Below, in pieces: positions 54,572 to 63,261 of a DNA stretch of 64,000 bases. The stretch is from NCBI RefSeq assembly GCF_000012365.1, contig NC_007651.1:248001-312000 (forward strand), given 5' to 3'. Under the pieces are notes generated by a model. It saw only the letters and a list, made by a program, of their open reading frames with translations. It had not been told where the DNA came from and searched no databases. The first letter of the stretch is position 1; each line of letters begins with the position of its first letter. A program made the position numbers and the translations under genes. Origin of the DNA: Burkholderia thailandensis E264. GTDB lineage: Bacteria > Pseudomonadota > Gammaproteobacteria > Burkholderiales > Burkholderiaceae.

Positions 54572-56230
54572 ATGTCCACGCCAACCGACGTTTCACCGCC
54601 AATCGCCATCGAACGCAGCGCGGTTCTCGACCACGCGCATGTCGGCGATATCAAGGGCGCGCTCGGCACGATCGCGCTTCACGACACCGCGCCTCGCAAC
54701 ACCTGGTGGGCGCGCGTGCGCACGCTGCTCGCGATTCTCGGGCCGGGCCTCATCGTGATGGTCGGCGACAACGACGCCGGCGCGTTCGGCACCTACACGC
54801 AAGTGGGGCAGAACTACGGCACGACGCTCTTGTGGACGCTGCTGCTGCTCGTGCCCGTGCTGTTCGTGAATCAGGAAATGGTGCTGCGTCTCGGGGCCGT
54901 GACGGGCGTCGGTCACGCGCGGCTCATCTTCGAGCGGTTCGGCAAGTTCTGGGGTGCGTTCAGCGTGGTCGATCTCTTCGTCCTGAATGCGCTGACGATC
55001 GTCACCGAATTCATCGGCATCACGTTCGTGCTCGATTTCTTCGGCGTATCGAAGGTCGCGGGCGTTTGCATTGCCGCGGCGCTGACGATGGCGGCTGTCA
55101 GTACAGGCGATTTGCGCCGGTTCGAGCGCTTCGCGGTCGCGCTCTGCCTGTTGAGCCTGTTGCTCGTGCCGGTGCTCGTGTCGATCCATCCGCCCGTGCA
55201 TCAGATGACGCGGGACCTGTTCGTGCCGGGTTGGCCCGCGCACGCGAAGCTCTCCGACGTGATGCTGCTCGTGATCGGCATCGTCGGCACGACGATCGCG
55301 CCATGGCAGCTGTTCTTCCAGCAGAGCTACGTGATCGACAAGCGGATTACGCCGCGTTTCATGAAATACGAAAAGGCGGACCTGTGGATCGGCATCGTGC
55401 TCGTGATGATCGGCGCGATCGCGATGATCGCGTTTTGCGCGGCGCTCTTCGAGGGACGTCCGGAGGCGGGCAACTTCACCGATGCGGGCGGCGTGATCGC
55501 GGGCCTCGCGAAGTACGCGGGCCACACGAGCGCGACGCTCTTCGCGATCGCGCTGCTCGACGCGTCGATCATCGGTGCGGCCGCCGTGTCGCTCGCGACC
55601 GCGTACGCGATCGGCGACGTGTTCAAGATCCGTCATTCGCTTCATCGAAGCGTATCGGATGCGAAGGGTTTCTACCTCGTCTATTTCGGCATCGTCGCCG
55701 CGGCGGCCGCGCTCGTGCTGATTCCGGGCAGCCCGCTCGGACTGCTGACGGAAGCGGTGCAAACGCTCGCGGGCGTGCTGCTGCCGAGCGCGACCGTATT
55801 CCTGCTGCTGCTGTGCAACGACAAGGCGGTGCTCGGTCCGTGGGTCAACTCGAGAAAACTGAATCTGTTTACGGGGGCGGTGATCTGGGTGCTCGTGATG
55901 TTGTCGATCATCCTGACGGCGTCCGTGATGTATCCGGACATGACCGGCGAGACGATGATCGAGGTGCTCGCGGGCGGCACGCTGCTCGCGGCGCTCGGCT
56001 GCGTCGCGACGCTCGCGTTGCGCAAGCGCGGCGGCGAGCCCCCCGAGCCGGCCGAGTCGGCCGTCGAGCGTAGCCTGCGGGACACGTGGCGGATGCCCCC
56101 GCTCGACGCGCTGCCGGCGCCGCGGATCACGCTGTCGACGCGCATCTGGATGGGCGTGCTGCGCGGCTATCTGGTGCTCGCGGTCGGGCTCGTGATCGTG
56201 AAGGTCGTGCAGATGGCGTTTTTCAGGTAG
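54572..56230 (+). CDS. SLC11/NRAMP-family divalent metal transporter, NRMT-like (possible Mg2+ transporter)
   Basis: A 552-residue inner-membrane transporter with about 11 helices. TM1 reads GPGLIVMVGDNDAGAFGTYT, where canonical MntH proteins have DPGN. TM6 reads GTTIAPWQLFF, where they have the Met of MPH. These replacements mark the NRAMP-related magnesium transporter (NRMT) branch, in which loss of the Met removes transition-metal selectivity. A ~75-residue soluble C-terminal stretch precedes the last helix. The start at 54572 is poor in ribosome-binding sequence (GGGAAAT), in line with control by the leader. Mn2+ transport cannot be excluded. Confidence 0.85.
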   Translation: MSTPTDVSPPIAIERSAVLDHAHVGDIKGALGTIALHDTAPRNTWWARVRTLLAILGPGLIVMVGDNDAGAFGTYTQVGQNYGTTLLWTLLLLVPVLFVNQEMVLRLGAVTGVGHARLIFERFGKFWGAFSVVDLFVLNALTIVTEFIGITFVLDFFGVSKVAGVCIAAALTMAAVSTGDLRRFERFAVALCLLSLLLVPVLVSIHPPVHQMTRDLFVPGWPAHAKLSDVMLLVIGIVGTTIAPWQLFFQQSYVIDKRITPRFMKYEKADLWIGIVLVMIGAIAMIAFCAALFEGRPEAGNFTDAGGVIAGLAKYAGHTSATLFAIALLDASIIGAAAVSLATAYAIGDVFKIRHSLHRSVSDAKGFYLVYFGIVAAAAALVLIPGSPLGLLTEAVQTLAGVLLPSATVFLLLLCNDKAVLGPWVNSRKLNLFTGAVIWVLVMLSIILTASVMYPDMTGETMIEVLAGGTLLAALGCVATLALRKRGGEPPEPAESAVERSLRDTWRMPPLDALPAPRITLSTRIWMGVLRGYLVLAVGLVIVKVVQMAFFR

Positions 56231-56299
56231 CCGGTGCATGCGGCCGTTCGACGCGCAGCGGCCGTTTTCCGGCGATTCGATTCTTTCGGGCGCGACAGG

Positions 56300-56422
56300 A
56301 TGAAGCGCTACGCATGGGCCGCATCGATGACGGCGGTGTTGCTGCTCGCCGCGTGCACGCGGACGGACGACGCCGTGAGCAGCAAGACCAATGATGCGCC
56401 CGCTTCGGGCGCGAGCGAATGA
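56300..56422 (+). CDS. Small lipoprotein
   Basis: A 40-residue peptide MKRYAWAASMTAVLLLAACT plus a hydrophilic Asp/Ser/Ala tail. The lipobox LAAC at about residues 16-19 would leave a lipidated 22-residue chain. It follows the SLC11 gene by 69 bp and may be co-transcribed. The ribosome-binding site (ACAGG) is weak. Function unknown. Confidence 0.55.
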   Translation: MKRYAWAASMTAVLLLAACTRTDDAVSSKTNDAPASGASE

Positions 56423-56774
56423 GCGCGAACGCGCCCGCGATGCATGTCGCGCGCTCCGGAGCGTGCGGAAAAGCGGACGAATCGTTCGAATGAAAGGCGT
56501 CCGAAAATTATCCGACATAGTTTGACAGTTGCGTGGGCGGCACTGAGCTAAGCTGCTTCGCGCGCGGCGACGATCGCGATCGTCGTCGATCTTGCGCCGC
56601 GCATGCGTTCCGGTTCGCTGTCGTGCGCCGGCGCGCGCATTCGCCGGCGCCTTGCGCGTCGGCTCGTGAGCGGTCGCGCCGAAGTAACTGGTGCTACCGA
56701 ATGTGACAAACGCGGCGCTGCATGAATGTCCGTGCAATCATGCTCGCTCACGTTCAACCTAAACGGTGATTGCG
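56423..56774. other. 352-bp intergenic region
   Basis: No gene. It carries an 18-bp perfect palindrome, CGACGATCGCGATCGTCG (56568-56585). A TTGACA at 56522-56527 has no well-spaced -10 box (21 bp to TAAGCT). Confidence 0.6.
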
Positions 56775-56999
56775 ATGGGAATCCTGAATACGGTAGGTGA
56801 GATTGCAGGCGCGGTGGCGGCCGTCGAGGCGGCCGAGAAGGTCGATCCGGATGCCGGCCTGCTGACGAAGGCGGCGGCCGCGGTCGCGGGCTTCAAGGGC
56901 GCCGAGGCGCTCGAGAATCTCGTCGAGAAAAAGAAGGACGACGAAGCGGCCGACGGCGACAACACGGCCGCGCCGGACGGCGACACGTCGCAGGCATGA
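56775..56999 (+). CDS. Small Ala-rich hypothetical protein
   Basis: A 74-residue protein starting MGILNTVGEIAGAVAAVEAA. The N-terminal two thirds is an amphipathic Ala/Val-rich helix (GLLTKAAAAVAGFKGAEALE). The C-terminus is highly acidic (KKKDDEAADGDNT). It has no signal peptide. A GTG at 56766 is also in frame. A strong terminator follows at 57042. I do not recognise the family. Confidence 0.6.
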   Translation: MGILNTVGEIAGAVAAVEAAEKVDPDAGLLTKAAAAVAGFKGAEALENLVEKKKDDEAADGDNTAAPDGDTSQA

Positions 57000-57041
57000 C
57001 GTGCGTTCGCGCGGCGATTGCGCGCCGCGCACGGCACCGAT

Positions 57042-57073
57042 GAAGCGGAGGGCGTCGCCCTCCGCTTTTTTCT
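57042..57073 (+). terminator. Terminator after the Ala-rich small protein
   Basis: AAGCGGAGGGC (57043-57053) pairs with GCCCTCCGCTT (57057-57067) around GTC, followed by a T6 tract. Confidence 0.9.
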
Positions 57074-57193
57074 TGGCGGCGCACCGGGGAATCCGCTGAT
57101 GATTGCGCTGCATGACAGTGCGCACGCACCGCGCCGCATGAAATTCGAAAACTTGCTATCGTCCGGTCATCGAGGCTTCGATCAGGCGGCGCT

Positions 57194-58555
57194 ATGGAAT
57201 TCGACTACGATCTCTTTGTCATCGGCGCGGGCTCGGGCGGCGTGCGCCTGAGCCGGGTCGCGGCGTCCTACGGCGCGCGCGTCGGCATCGCCGAGGAAGA
57301 ACGGATCGGCGGCACCTGCGTGCTGCGCGGCTGCATTCCGAAGAAGCTGCTCGTCTATGCATCGCATTACGGCCACGATGTCGAGGATGCCGCGGGCTTC
57401 GGCTGGACCTTCGACATCGGCCTCTTCTCGTGGCCGGCGCTCATCGAGGCGAAGGACCGCGAGATCGCGCGCCTGAGCGGCATTTACGGCGATCTGCTGA
57501 ACAAGTCGGGCGTCGAGATCCACGCGGGGCGCGCGACGCTCGTGGACGCGCATACGGTCGACGTCGCGGGACGGCGCATCACCGCACGGCACATCGGCGT
57601 CGCGACCGGCTCGCGGCCGGTGCTGCCGCCGATTCCCGGCATCGAGCACGCGATCACGTCGCGCGAGGCGCTCGACTTGCCCGAACTGCCCAGGCGGATC
57701 GCGATCGTCGGCGGCGGCTACATCGCGGTCGAGTTCGCCGGCATCTTCAACGGTCTGGGCGCCGACGTCGACCTGTTCTATCGCGGCGCGCAGATCCTGC
57801 GCGGCTTCGACGACGACGTGCGGCGCGCGCTGCACGGCGAGATGACGAAGCACGGCATCGCCATCCATACGCACGCCGGGATCGACGCGATCGAGCGCGG
57901 CGCCGACGGCGCGCTGACGCTCAGGCTCGCGCAAGGCGCGTACGGGCCGTACGATGCGGTGCTGTACGCAACGGGGCGCGTCGCGAATGGCGACGGGCTC
58001 GGGCTCGAAGCGGTCGGCGTCGCGCGCGACGCGCGCGGCGCGATCGAGGTCGATGCATATTCGACGACGACGGTGCCGTCGATCCACGCGATCGGCGACG
58101 TCACCGCACGCCCGCAACTCACGCCCGTCGCCACGCGCGACGGCATGCTGCTCGCGGCGAACCTGTTCGGCGGCAAGCGGATCGCGGCCGATCATCGCTA
58201 CATTCCTTCCGCGGTGTTCAGCCAGCCGGAGATCGCGACGGTCGGCCTCACCGAGGCGGATGCGCGCGCCGAGCTCGGCGCGCTCGACATCTACAAGACG
58301 TCGTTCCGCGCGCTGCGGCACACGTTGTCCGGCCGCGACGAGAAGACGTTCATGAAGCTCGTCGTCGCGCGCGACAGCCAGCGCGTCGTCGGCGCGCACA
58401 TGGTCGGGCGCGACGCGGCGGAGATCATTCAGGGCATCGCGATCGCGATCCGCGCGGGCGCGACGAAGGCGCAGTTCGACGAGACGGTCGGCATCCACCC
58501 GACCGCCGCGGAGGAATTCGTCACGCTGCGGCAGAAGGAGCCGGACGACGCGTGA
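57194..58555 (+). CDS. gor: Glutathione-disulfide reductase
   Basis: A 453-residue homodimeric flavoenzyme that reduces GSSG to GSH with NADPH. The FAD motif GAGSGGVRLSRVAASYG is at the N-terminus. The redox disulfide is in GGTCVLRGCIPKK (Cys42 and Cys47), at the same positions as in E. coli. The NADPH domain has IAIVGGGYIAVEFAGIF. The C-terminal interface has the active-site His in VGIHPTAAEEFVTL. Normal length; monocistronic. Confidence 0.95.
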   Translation: MEFDYDLFVIGAGSGGVRLSRVAASYGARVGIAEEERIGGTCVLRGCIPKKLLVYASHYGHDVEDAAGFGWTFDIGLFSWPALIEAKDREIARLSGIYGDLLNKSGVEIHAGRATLVDAHTVDVAGRRITARHIGVATGSRPVLPPIPGIEHAITSREALDLPELPRRIAIVGGGYIAVEFAGIFNGLGADVDLFYRGAQILRGFDDDVRRALHGEMTKHGIAIHTHAGIDAIERGADGALTLRLAQGAYGPYDAVLYATGRVANGDGLGLEAVGVARDARGAIEVDAYSTTTVPSIHAIGDVTARPQLTPVATRDGMLLAANLFGGKRIAADHRYIPSAVFSQPEIATVGLTEADARAELGALDIYKTSFRALRHTLSGRDEKTFMKLVVARDSQRVVGAHMVGRDAAEIIQGIAIAIRAGATKAQFDETVGIHPTAAEEFVTLRQKEPDDA

Positions 58556-58629
58556 CGCGCGCCGACGATATGCCCGCGCCGCGCCGCGCCGTGTCGGGTT
58601 GACGGCGTGCCCCGCCGCATGCGCCGCCG

Positions 58630-58935
58630 TCAGTTGCCGTTCGACGCGATCGAGCCGCCCGCGCCGACGCAATCCGTCTGATATTTCTGCATCAGCTTTT
58701 GCTGCGCGTCGTCGATGTCGTCGGGATAGCCGCTTTCGTCGCCCGCGGAAGGATCGTAGCCGACCGATTCCAGCTCGGACAATTCATTCATCAGTTGCGC
58801 TCGCGTGACGGGCCCCTTCGTGTGCACGAACGGGTAATCCGAACATTGCTCGGGCGTGAGCTTCGGCGCGGCGTGCGCGGCGGCGCCGAACGTCAGCGCG
58901 AACGCGCACGCGAGCGTGCGGACCGGGTATTTCAT
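58630..58935 (-). CDS. DUF4148 family secreted protein
   Basis: A 101-residue exported protein. A signal peptide (MKYPVRTLACAFALTFGAAA, cleavage near HAAPK) is followed by the DUF4148 core: VTRAQLMNELSELESVGYDP and YPDDIDDAQQKLMQ. AAGGAG lies 8 nt before the ATG. DUF4148 proteins are abundant in Burkholderia and of unknown function. Convergent with gor, 74 bp apart. The single Cys pair (EQCSDYP and TDCVGAG) may form a disulfide. Confidence 0.88.
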   Translation of the reverse strand: MKYPVRTLACAFALTFGAAAHAAPKLTPEQCSDYPFVHTKGPVTRAQLMNELSELESVGYDPSAGDESGYPDDIDDAQQKLMQKYQTDCVGAGGSIASNGN

Positions 58936-59124
58936 CTGCGGCTCCTTCGTGTATTCGATGTTCCGGTTCGAGCAACCGATCGATTGCCCGGCGATGCCGG
59001 CCGTGGCGCGGATCGCGGAATGAAGGCTAAGCGTCGCGATTTGTCGAAACGGCAACGCGCGGATGAAATTTGTTTCATCCGCGCGTTGCCGCAAAACTCG
59101 GCTTTGAGATTTAACGCGGATATC

Positions 59125-59140
59125 TAAATAATTATTCATG
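59125..59140. repeat. AT-rich 16-bp motif, copy 1
   Basis: TAAATAATTATTCATG occurs here and, with one mismatch, at 59613-59628 upstream of the response regulator. In this GC-rich genome such an AT-rich repeat is unusual and may be a promoter or protein site. Confidence 0.5.
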
Positions 59141-59252
59141 CCGCTGTTCGCGAAACGTTACGTGTGCGTTGGTATCGTCGGGTTCACGGATGGCGCACGC
59201 GATGTGTGCTCCGTGCATGCAGCACGACGGGCAACGAACCGACAAGACGAGA

Positions 59253-59501
59253 ATGGGGTTGGCGATGATGCGGACGGTGAGCGCAATGATGCTGGCGGCC
59301 AGTTTGTTCGCGCCGGCGATGTCATACGCGAAGGTGCAGGGCGAAGGCGGCCCGATCGCCGACGTGACGCTGATACGGAAGGCAATCGAAAGCGAACGGC
59401 GCGCGGCCGATGCTGGCGGCTGCGATTGCCGGGCAACGGCGGATGCATCCGAGCGCGCATGCGGTGATCGGGTAGCGAAGGGGGCGCACGCATCGGGCTG
59501 A
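59253..59501 (+). CDS. Possible small secreted protein
   Basis: An ORF of 82 residues starting MGLAMMRTVSAMMLAASLFA with a signal peptide (cleavage near SYAKV). The C-terminal part is Arg/Ala/Cys-rich and resembles no family, so the reading frame may be shifted or the gene may be decayed. In-frame starts at 59265 and 59268 follow a GGGGTTGG stretch. Doubtful but the signal peptide is good. Confidence 0.4.
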   Translation: MGLAMMRTVSAMMLAASLFAPAMSYAKVQGEGGPIADVTLIRKAIESERRAADAGGCDCRATADASERACGDRVAKGAHASG

Positions 59502-59824
59502 CGCGCTTCGTCGCTCGCTCGCGCGGGCGGGGCATCACGCGACGTCGATGACGCGACGGCGGTGAGTTGCGCGACATCGCTCGGCGGCGGCGCGCGCCGT
59601 GGGGCCGAAGATTAAATAATTTTTCATGAAGCCGACGGCGCGCTTTCACGCGCGCGCGTGTAGTCTGCTCTCGATCGCCGGCCGTGCGTCGCGGCTCGCG
59701 CCGCGGTGCACGGCGGCCACGTTCCGAAGAGCTGATACCGAATATGGCAACATGTATGCCTGCAAACAACCCGTCGTGCCCGCCGCGCACGGTGGTCCCA
59801 TCCGTCGCGGCGCCCGATACGCTC
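59502..59824. other. 323-bp region upstream of the response regulator
   Basis: No gene. The copy 2 AT-rich motif TAAATAATTTTTCATG lies at 59613-59628. An in-frame ATG at 59744 would extend the regulator N-terminus by 27 residues of low similarity. Confidence 0.6.
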
Positions 59825-60502
59825 ATGTCGCGAGTGCTCACAATCGAAGATGACGAAATCACGGCGAATGAAATCGTCGGCGAATTGAAAAGCCGCGGCT
59901 TTACCGTCGATTGGGTCGCGAACGGCCGCGACGGCATGGCGCGCGCGATCAGCGACGATTACGACGTGATCACGCTCGACCGCATGCTGCCCGGCGTCGA
60001 CGGCCTCACGATCCTGACCACGATGCGCAGCATCGGCGTGCGCACGCCGGTGCTGATGCTGAGCGCGCTCGGCGACGTCGACGAGCGCGTGCGCGGCCTG
60101 CGCGCGGGCGGCGACGACTACCTGACGAAACCGTTCGATACCGAGGAAATGACGGCGAGGCTCGAGGTGCTGCTGCGGCGCAGCCAAGCGTCGCCCGCGC
60201 CGTTCGAGACGACGCTCGCCGTTGGTCCGCTGACGCTCGATCTGATCTCGCGGAAGGTCTATCGCGACGGCGCGGAGATCGCGCTGCTGCCGACCGAGTA
60301 CCGCGTGCTCGAGTTCATGATGCGTCATGCCGGGCAGACGATCACGCGGATGATGCTGTTCGAGGCCGTATGGGGCTACCACTTCGACCCCGGCACCAAC
60401 CTGATCGACGTGCACATGGGCCGCCTGCGCAAGAAGATCGATCCGCCGGATGCGACGCCGATGATCCGGACCGTGCGCGGCGCGGGCTACATCCTTTCGT
60501 AA
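59825..60502 (+). CDS. OmpR/PhoB-family response regulator
   Basis: A 225-residue two-component regulator. The receiver domain starts SRVLTIEDDEITANEIV, with the phospho-acceptor Asp in ITLDRMLPGVDG and the Lys in DYLTKPFD. The C-terminal winged helix includes LLPTEYRVLEFMMRHAG and LIDVHMGRLRKKID. The start at 59825 is taken from the receiver alignment; no clear ribosome-binding site is present. Its partner kinase follows after 13 bp but is truncated, so this regulator may be an orphan or respond to another donor. Confidence 0.9.
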   Translation: MSRVLTIEDDEITANEIVGELKSRGFTVDWVANGRDGMARAISDDYDVITLDRMLPGVDGLTILTTMRSIGVRTPVLMLSALGDVDERVRGLRAGGDDYLTKPFDTEEMTARLEVLLRRSQASPAPFETTLAVGPLTLDLISRKVYRDGAEIALLPTEYRVLEFMMRHAGQTITRMMLFEAVWGYHFDPGTNLIDVHMGRLRKKIDPPDATPMIRTVRGAGYILS

Positions 60503-60515
60503 GCGGATTTTTCCG

Positions 60516-61470
60516 ATGGACGCTTCACGCCATGCGCCCGCCGCGCCGGGACGTCGGTGGTATTCGACGACGTTCCGTCTGCTCACCGTCTATGCGGCGA
60601 CGTTCTCGATTTCGGTAATGGTGCTGCTCGGCTTCATCGCGGCGGCGATCACGCACGACATGGAACGCGAGACCGATGTCGTGATCGACTGGCAGATGAT
60701 CTACTTCGATGCGATGCCGGACGGCGACATCGCCGGCGCGATTCATCGCCGGCTCGAACACGAGCGAATGCACACGAACTATTACGGCCTCTTCTCCGCG
60801 AACGGCACGCACATCGCGGGCGACGTGCTCGCGTTTCCGTCCGAGCTGACGACGTATCGCACCGGCACGACGCTCGACCACACGCTGAAGATCGCAGGCG
60901 ATCAGGTTGCGCCCGTCGTGCGCGCGATGGCCGAGGTGCGCGCGAACGGCGACAAGCTCGTGCTCGCACGCGACCTCACGCACATCCTGCGCATTCGCGA
61001 GGCGATCATCAACGCACTGATCGGCGGCGGCGTTCTGTGCCTCGTGGCCGGCATCGCGGGCGGACTCGCTTTGAGCGTGCGGCAGATGAGCCGGCTCAAG
61101 GCGATCCGCCACGTCACGCAGCGCATCGCGCAAGGCGATCTCGGGCAGCGCCTGCCCGTCGGCGGGCGCGACGAGATCGACATGCTGTCGCACCTCGTCA
61201 ATCACATGCTCGAGGAGGTCGAACGTCTGATGAACGAGGTGAAGGGCGTATGCGACGGCATCGCGCACGATCTGCGCACGCCGCTCGCGCACGTGCATAC
61301 GCTGCTCGCGCACGCGGCGCAGCGTGCGGACACGCTCGACGACGTCGCATTGTCGAGCCTCGTCGAGCGCGCGCGAACCGAAACGGACGGCCTGCTCGCG
61401 CGTTTTCGCGCGATGCTGCGCATCTCGGAGATCGGCACGCTGCAGCGGCGCGGCGGTTTTGCGGCGCTGC
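60516..61470 (+). pseudogene. Sensor histidine kinase, 3' truncated by a deletion
   Basis: The first ~318 codons read as a kinase: two transmembrane segments (about residues 22-45 and 164-187) around a periplasmic sensor, a HAMP domain, and the phospho-acceptor helix with CDGIAHDLRTPLAHV (His251). The similarity stops at LRISEIGTLQRRGGFAAL. From there the frame runs through the antisense of a LysR gene to a stop at 62231. The ATP-binding domain (N, G1, G2 boxes) is missing, so it cannot autophosphorylate. Confidence 0.8.
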
Positions 61471-62240
61471 AGCAGCGGCACGAGCATGCGCGCGTCGAGA
61501 TCGGCCGCGACAAGAGGGAGCGGCAACTGCGCGATGCCCATGTGGTTGAGCGCGGCGATGCGCACCATCGCGCTGTTTTCCGATACGAGCACGCTGCCCG
61601 CGTAAACGCGATACGCGCCGCTCGCATCGGCGAATTCCCACGAGCGCGCGGTGCCGTCCGATATCGCAAGCAGGCTGTGCTCGCCGAGCTCGGCCGGATT
61701 GTGCGGCGTGCCGTGGCGCGCGAGATAGGCAGGCGACGCGACTGTCACCTCGCGGATCGTCGTCAGCGCGCGGCTCACGAGCGTCGAGCTCGCGAGATGG
61801 CGATCGTCGGAGAAGCACACGTCGTACGCGCCTTCGACCATGTCGACGTGCGTATCGAACGTCGTCACGTCGAACGCGACGCGCGGGTGCAGGATGCGGT
61901 ACGCGGCGAGCAGCGGCCCGAGGCCCGAGGCGGCGAAGCTCATCGACGACGCGATGCGCAGCGTGCCGCGCGGATCGCGCGTCGCCTGCACGAGATTCGA
62001 TTCGATTTCGTCGAGCTTGTCGATGATCGCGCGGCAGCCGTCCAGGTACTCGCGGCCGGCCTCGGTGAGCGACAGGCTGCGCGTTGTGCGGTTCAGCAAG
62101 CGCATGTTCAGATGGGCTTCCAGCATGCCGATGCTGCGCGTGACGGCCGCGGCCGACATGCCGAGCTGTCGCGCGGCGAGGTTGAAGCTCGCGAGATCGA
62201 CCACGCGCGTGAAGACGCGCATCACTTGTAGCTGATTCAT
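61471..62240 (-). pseudogene. LysR family regulator, 3' truncated by the same deletion
   Basis: Starting MNQLQVMRVFTRVVDLASFN, the reading shows a normal LysR HTH (LAARQLGMSAAAVTRSIGML) and effector domain up to PLPLVAADLDARMLVPLLQ, about 257 residues. The usual C-terminal ~40 residues (a final strand and tail after the LVPLL motif) are missing. The frame then enters the antisense of the kinase. The first ATG is at 62240. DNA binding may remain, but ligand binding is probably impaired. Confidence 0.8.
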
Positions 62241-62886
62241 GTTCCTGCTCGACGGGCGGAGAGTGCGCACATGATCCGCGAGCGCGAGTAAAACGGGCGC
62301 GCCGCGTGGATTAAGGATTTTTCATGTTCGCGCAATGTGAGCAGAGGCGGTGGTCGTGGATCAGGTGCGTCGCGGGTGTGACGCGTTGCGTGCGAAATGC
62401 GAAATGCGAAATGCGAAATGCGAAATGCGAAGCGCGAAGCGCGAAGCGCAAGACATGCGGCGCGAGATGGATCGCGTAATGCGCGACTCGAAACGTCGGC
62501 ACGTCGCGCGACATTCGGTGTGCATCGCATCGGATGTCGTCTGATGCGCGACGCCGCGAACGGCGGATTGCGTTGAGCGCGCCGGGCCGGAATGCCGGCG
62601 CTGCTGTCGCGAGGCACGCGTGTCCGCATGCGCTTCGCAAGCGGTTGGTCGAGGGGAGAGAGGCGCGTGCGGTGCGGATCGGGCTAGTCACGACACCGCG
62701 CGCTCATCGGTGCGACGGCAAGCGCGGGCGCGCCGGGGCGGCTGGGAGGGGAGTCGAACCGATGTTGAACCGATGTCGGAACGATATGACGAAGACGCGA
62801 CGCGGGAGCCGATGCGCAGGCGTCGCGTCGATGCGCTTGGCGCGCGCTTCAGCGGTGCGATGCGGGCGCGTGCGACGGCACGCGTC
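62241..62886. other. 646-bp region with a heptamer repeat
   Basis: No supportable gene. The VNTR-like array at 62392-62447 lies inside it. Around 62759-62781 a short GAACCGATGT motif is duplicated. A third partial copy of the AT-rich motif (TTAAGGATTTTTCATG) is at 62311-62326. Confidence 0.6.
62392..62447. repeat. Heptanucleotide tandem repeat (VNTR)
   Basis: Five copies of GCGAAAT (62392-62426) followed by three of GCGAAGC (62427-62447) and a degenerate copy. Such arrays are typical MLVA loci in the B. pseudomallei group. Confidence 0.95.
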
Positions 62887-63261
62887 CTAGTTCGGCAGGC
62901 TGAACATCGGCTGCTCGGCATCGAGATGGCGCGCGAGCGATTCGTGCAGCTTCGCGAGGCTGTGCGTCGGCAGCGCGAAACTCGCCCAGCCGAGCCCGGT
63001 ATGCCGCAGGAACAGGACGGCGCCGTCGTACAGCGGGTGCTTTTCGGTGTACCAGCACGGGTCCATTTCCATCACGTACTGCTGCGAACGCGGCGGGACT
63101 TCCGGAATCGCGGGCTGCATCGACGCGCGCAGCAGGCTCAGATACTGGATCACGGCGTCGACGTCCTCGGGATCGAGCAGCACCGATGCCTGGTCGATCG
63201 AAACCATTACCGTCTTCTTGCCGCGTTCGTCGACCATCTCGATGCTCATCGGGCGTGACAT
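62887..63261 (-). CDS. Conserved hypothetical protein
   Basis: A 124-residue soluble protein beginning MSRPMSIEMVDERGKKTVMV. It has mixed alpha/beta character, with SIDQASVLLDPEDVDAVIQY at the N-terminal side and GLGWASFALPTHSLAKLHES near the end. There are no signal, Cys cluster or membrane segments. GAGGAAGCG precedes the ATG, so the start is likely 63261. I do not recognise a family; codon use is that of the genome. Confidence 0.7.
   Translation of the reverse strand: MSRPMSIEMVDERGKKTVMVSIDQASVLLDPEDVDAVIQYLSLLRASMQPAIPEVPPRSQQYVMEMDPCWYTEKHPLYDGAVLFLRHTGLGWASFALPTHSLAKLHESLARHLDAEQPMFSLPN

Noticed and set aside
56522..56554. Promoter TTGACA with TAAGCT
   Set aside because: The spacer is 21 bp, too long for sigma-70. 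No better -10 box at 16-18 bp was found.
62392..62447. CRISPR-like repeat array
   Set aside because: The units are only 7 bp and directly tandem without spacers.
62741..62761. A T-loop-like sequence (GGTTCGACTCC on the minus strand), as in a tRNA or tmRNA 3' end
   Set aside because: The adjacent bases do not pair as a T-arm stem, and no acceptor, anticodon or D-arm is present. An attachment-site remnant cannot be excluded but is not supported.
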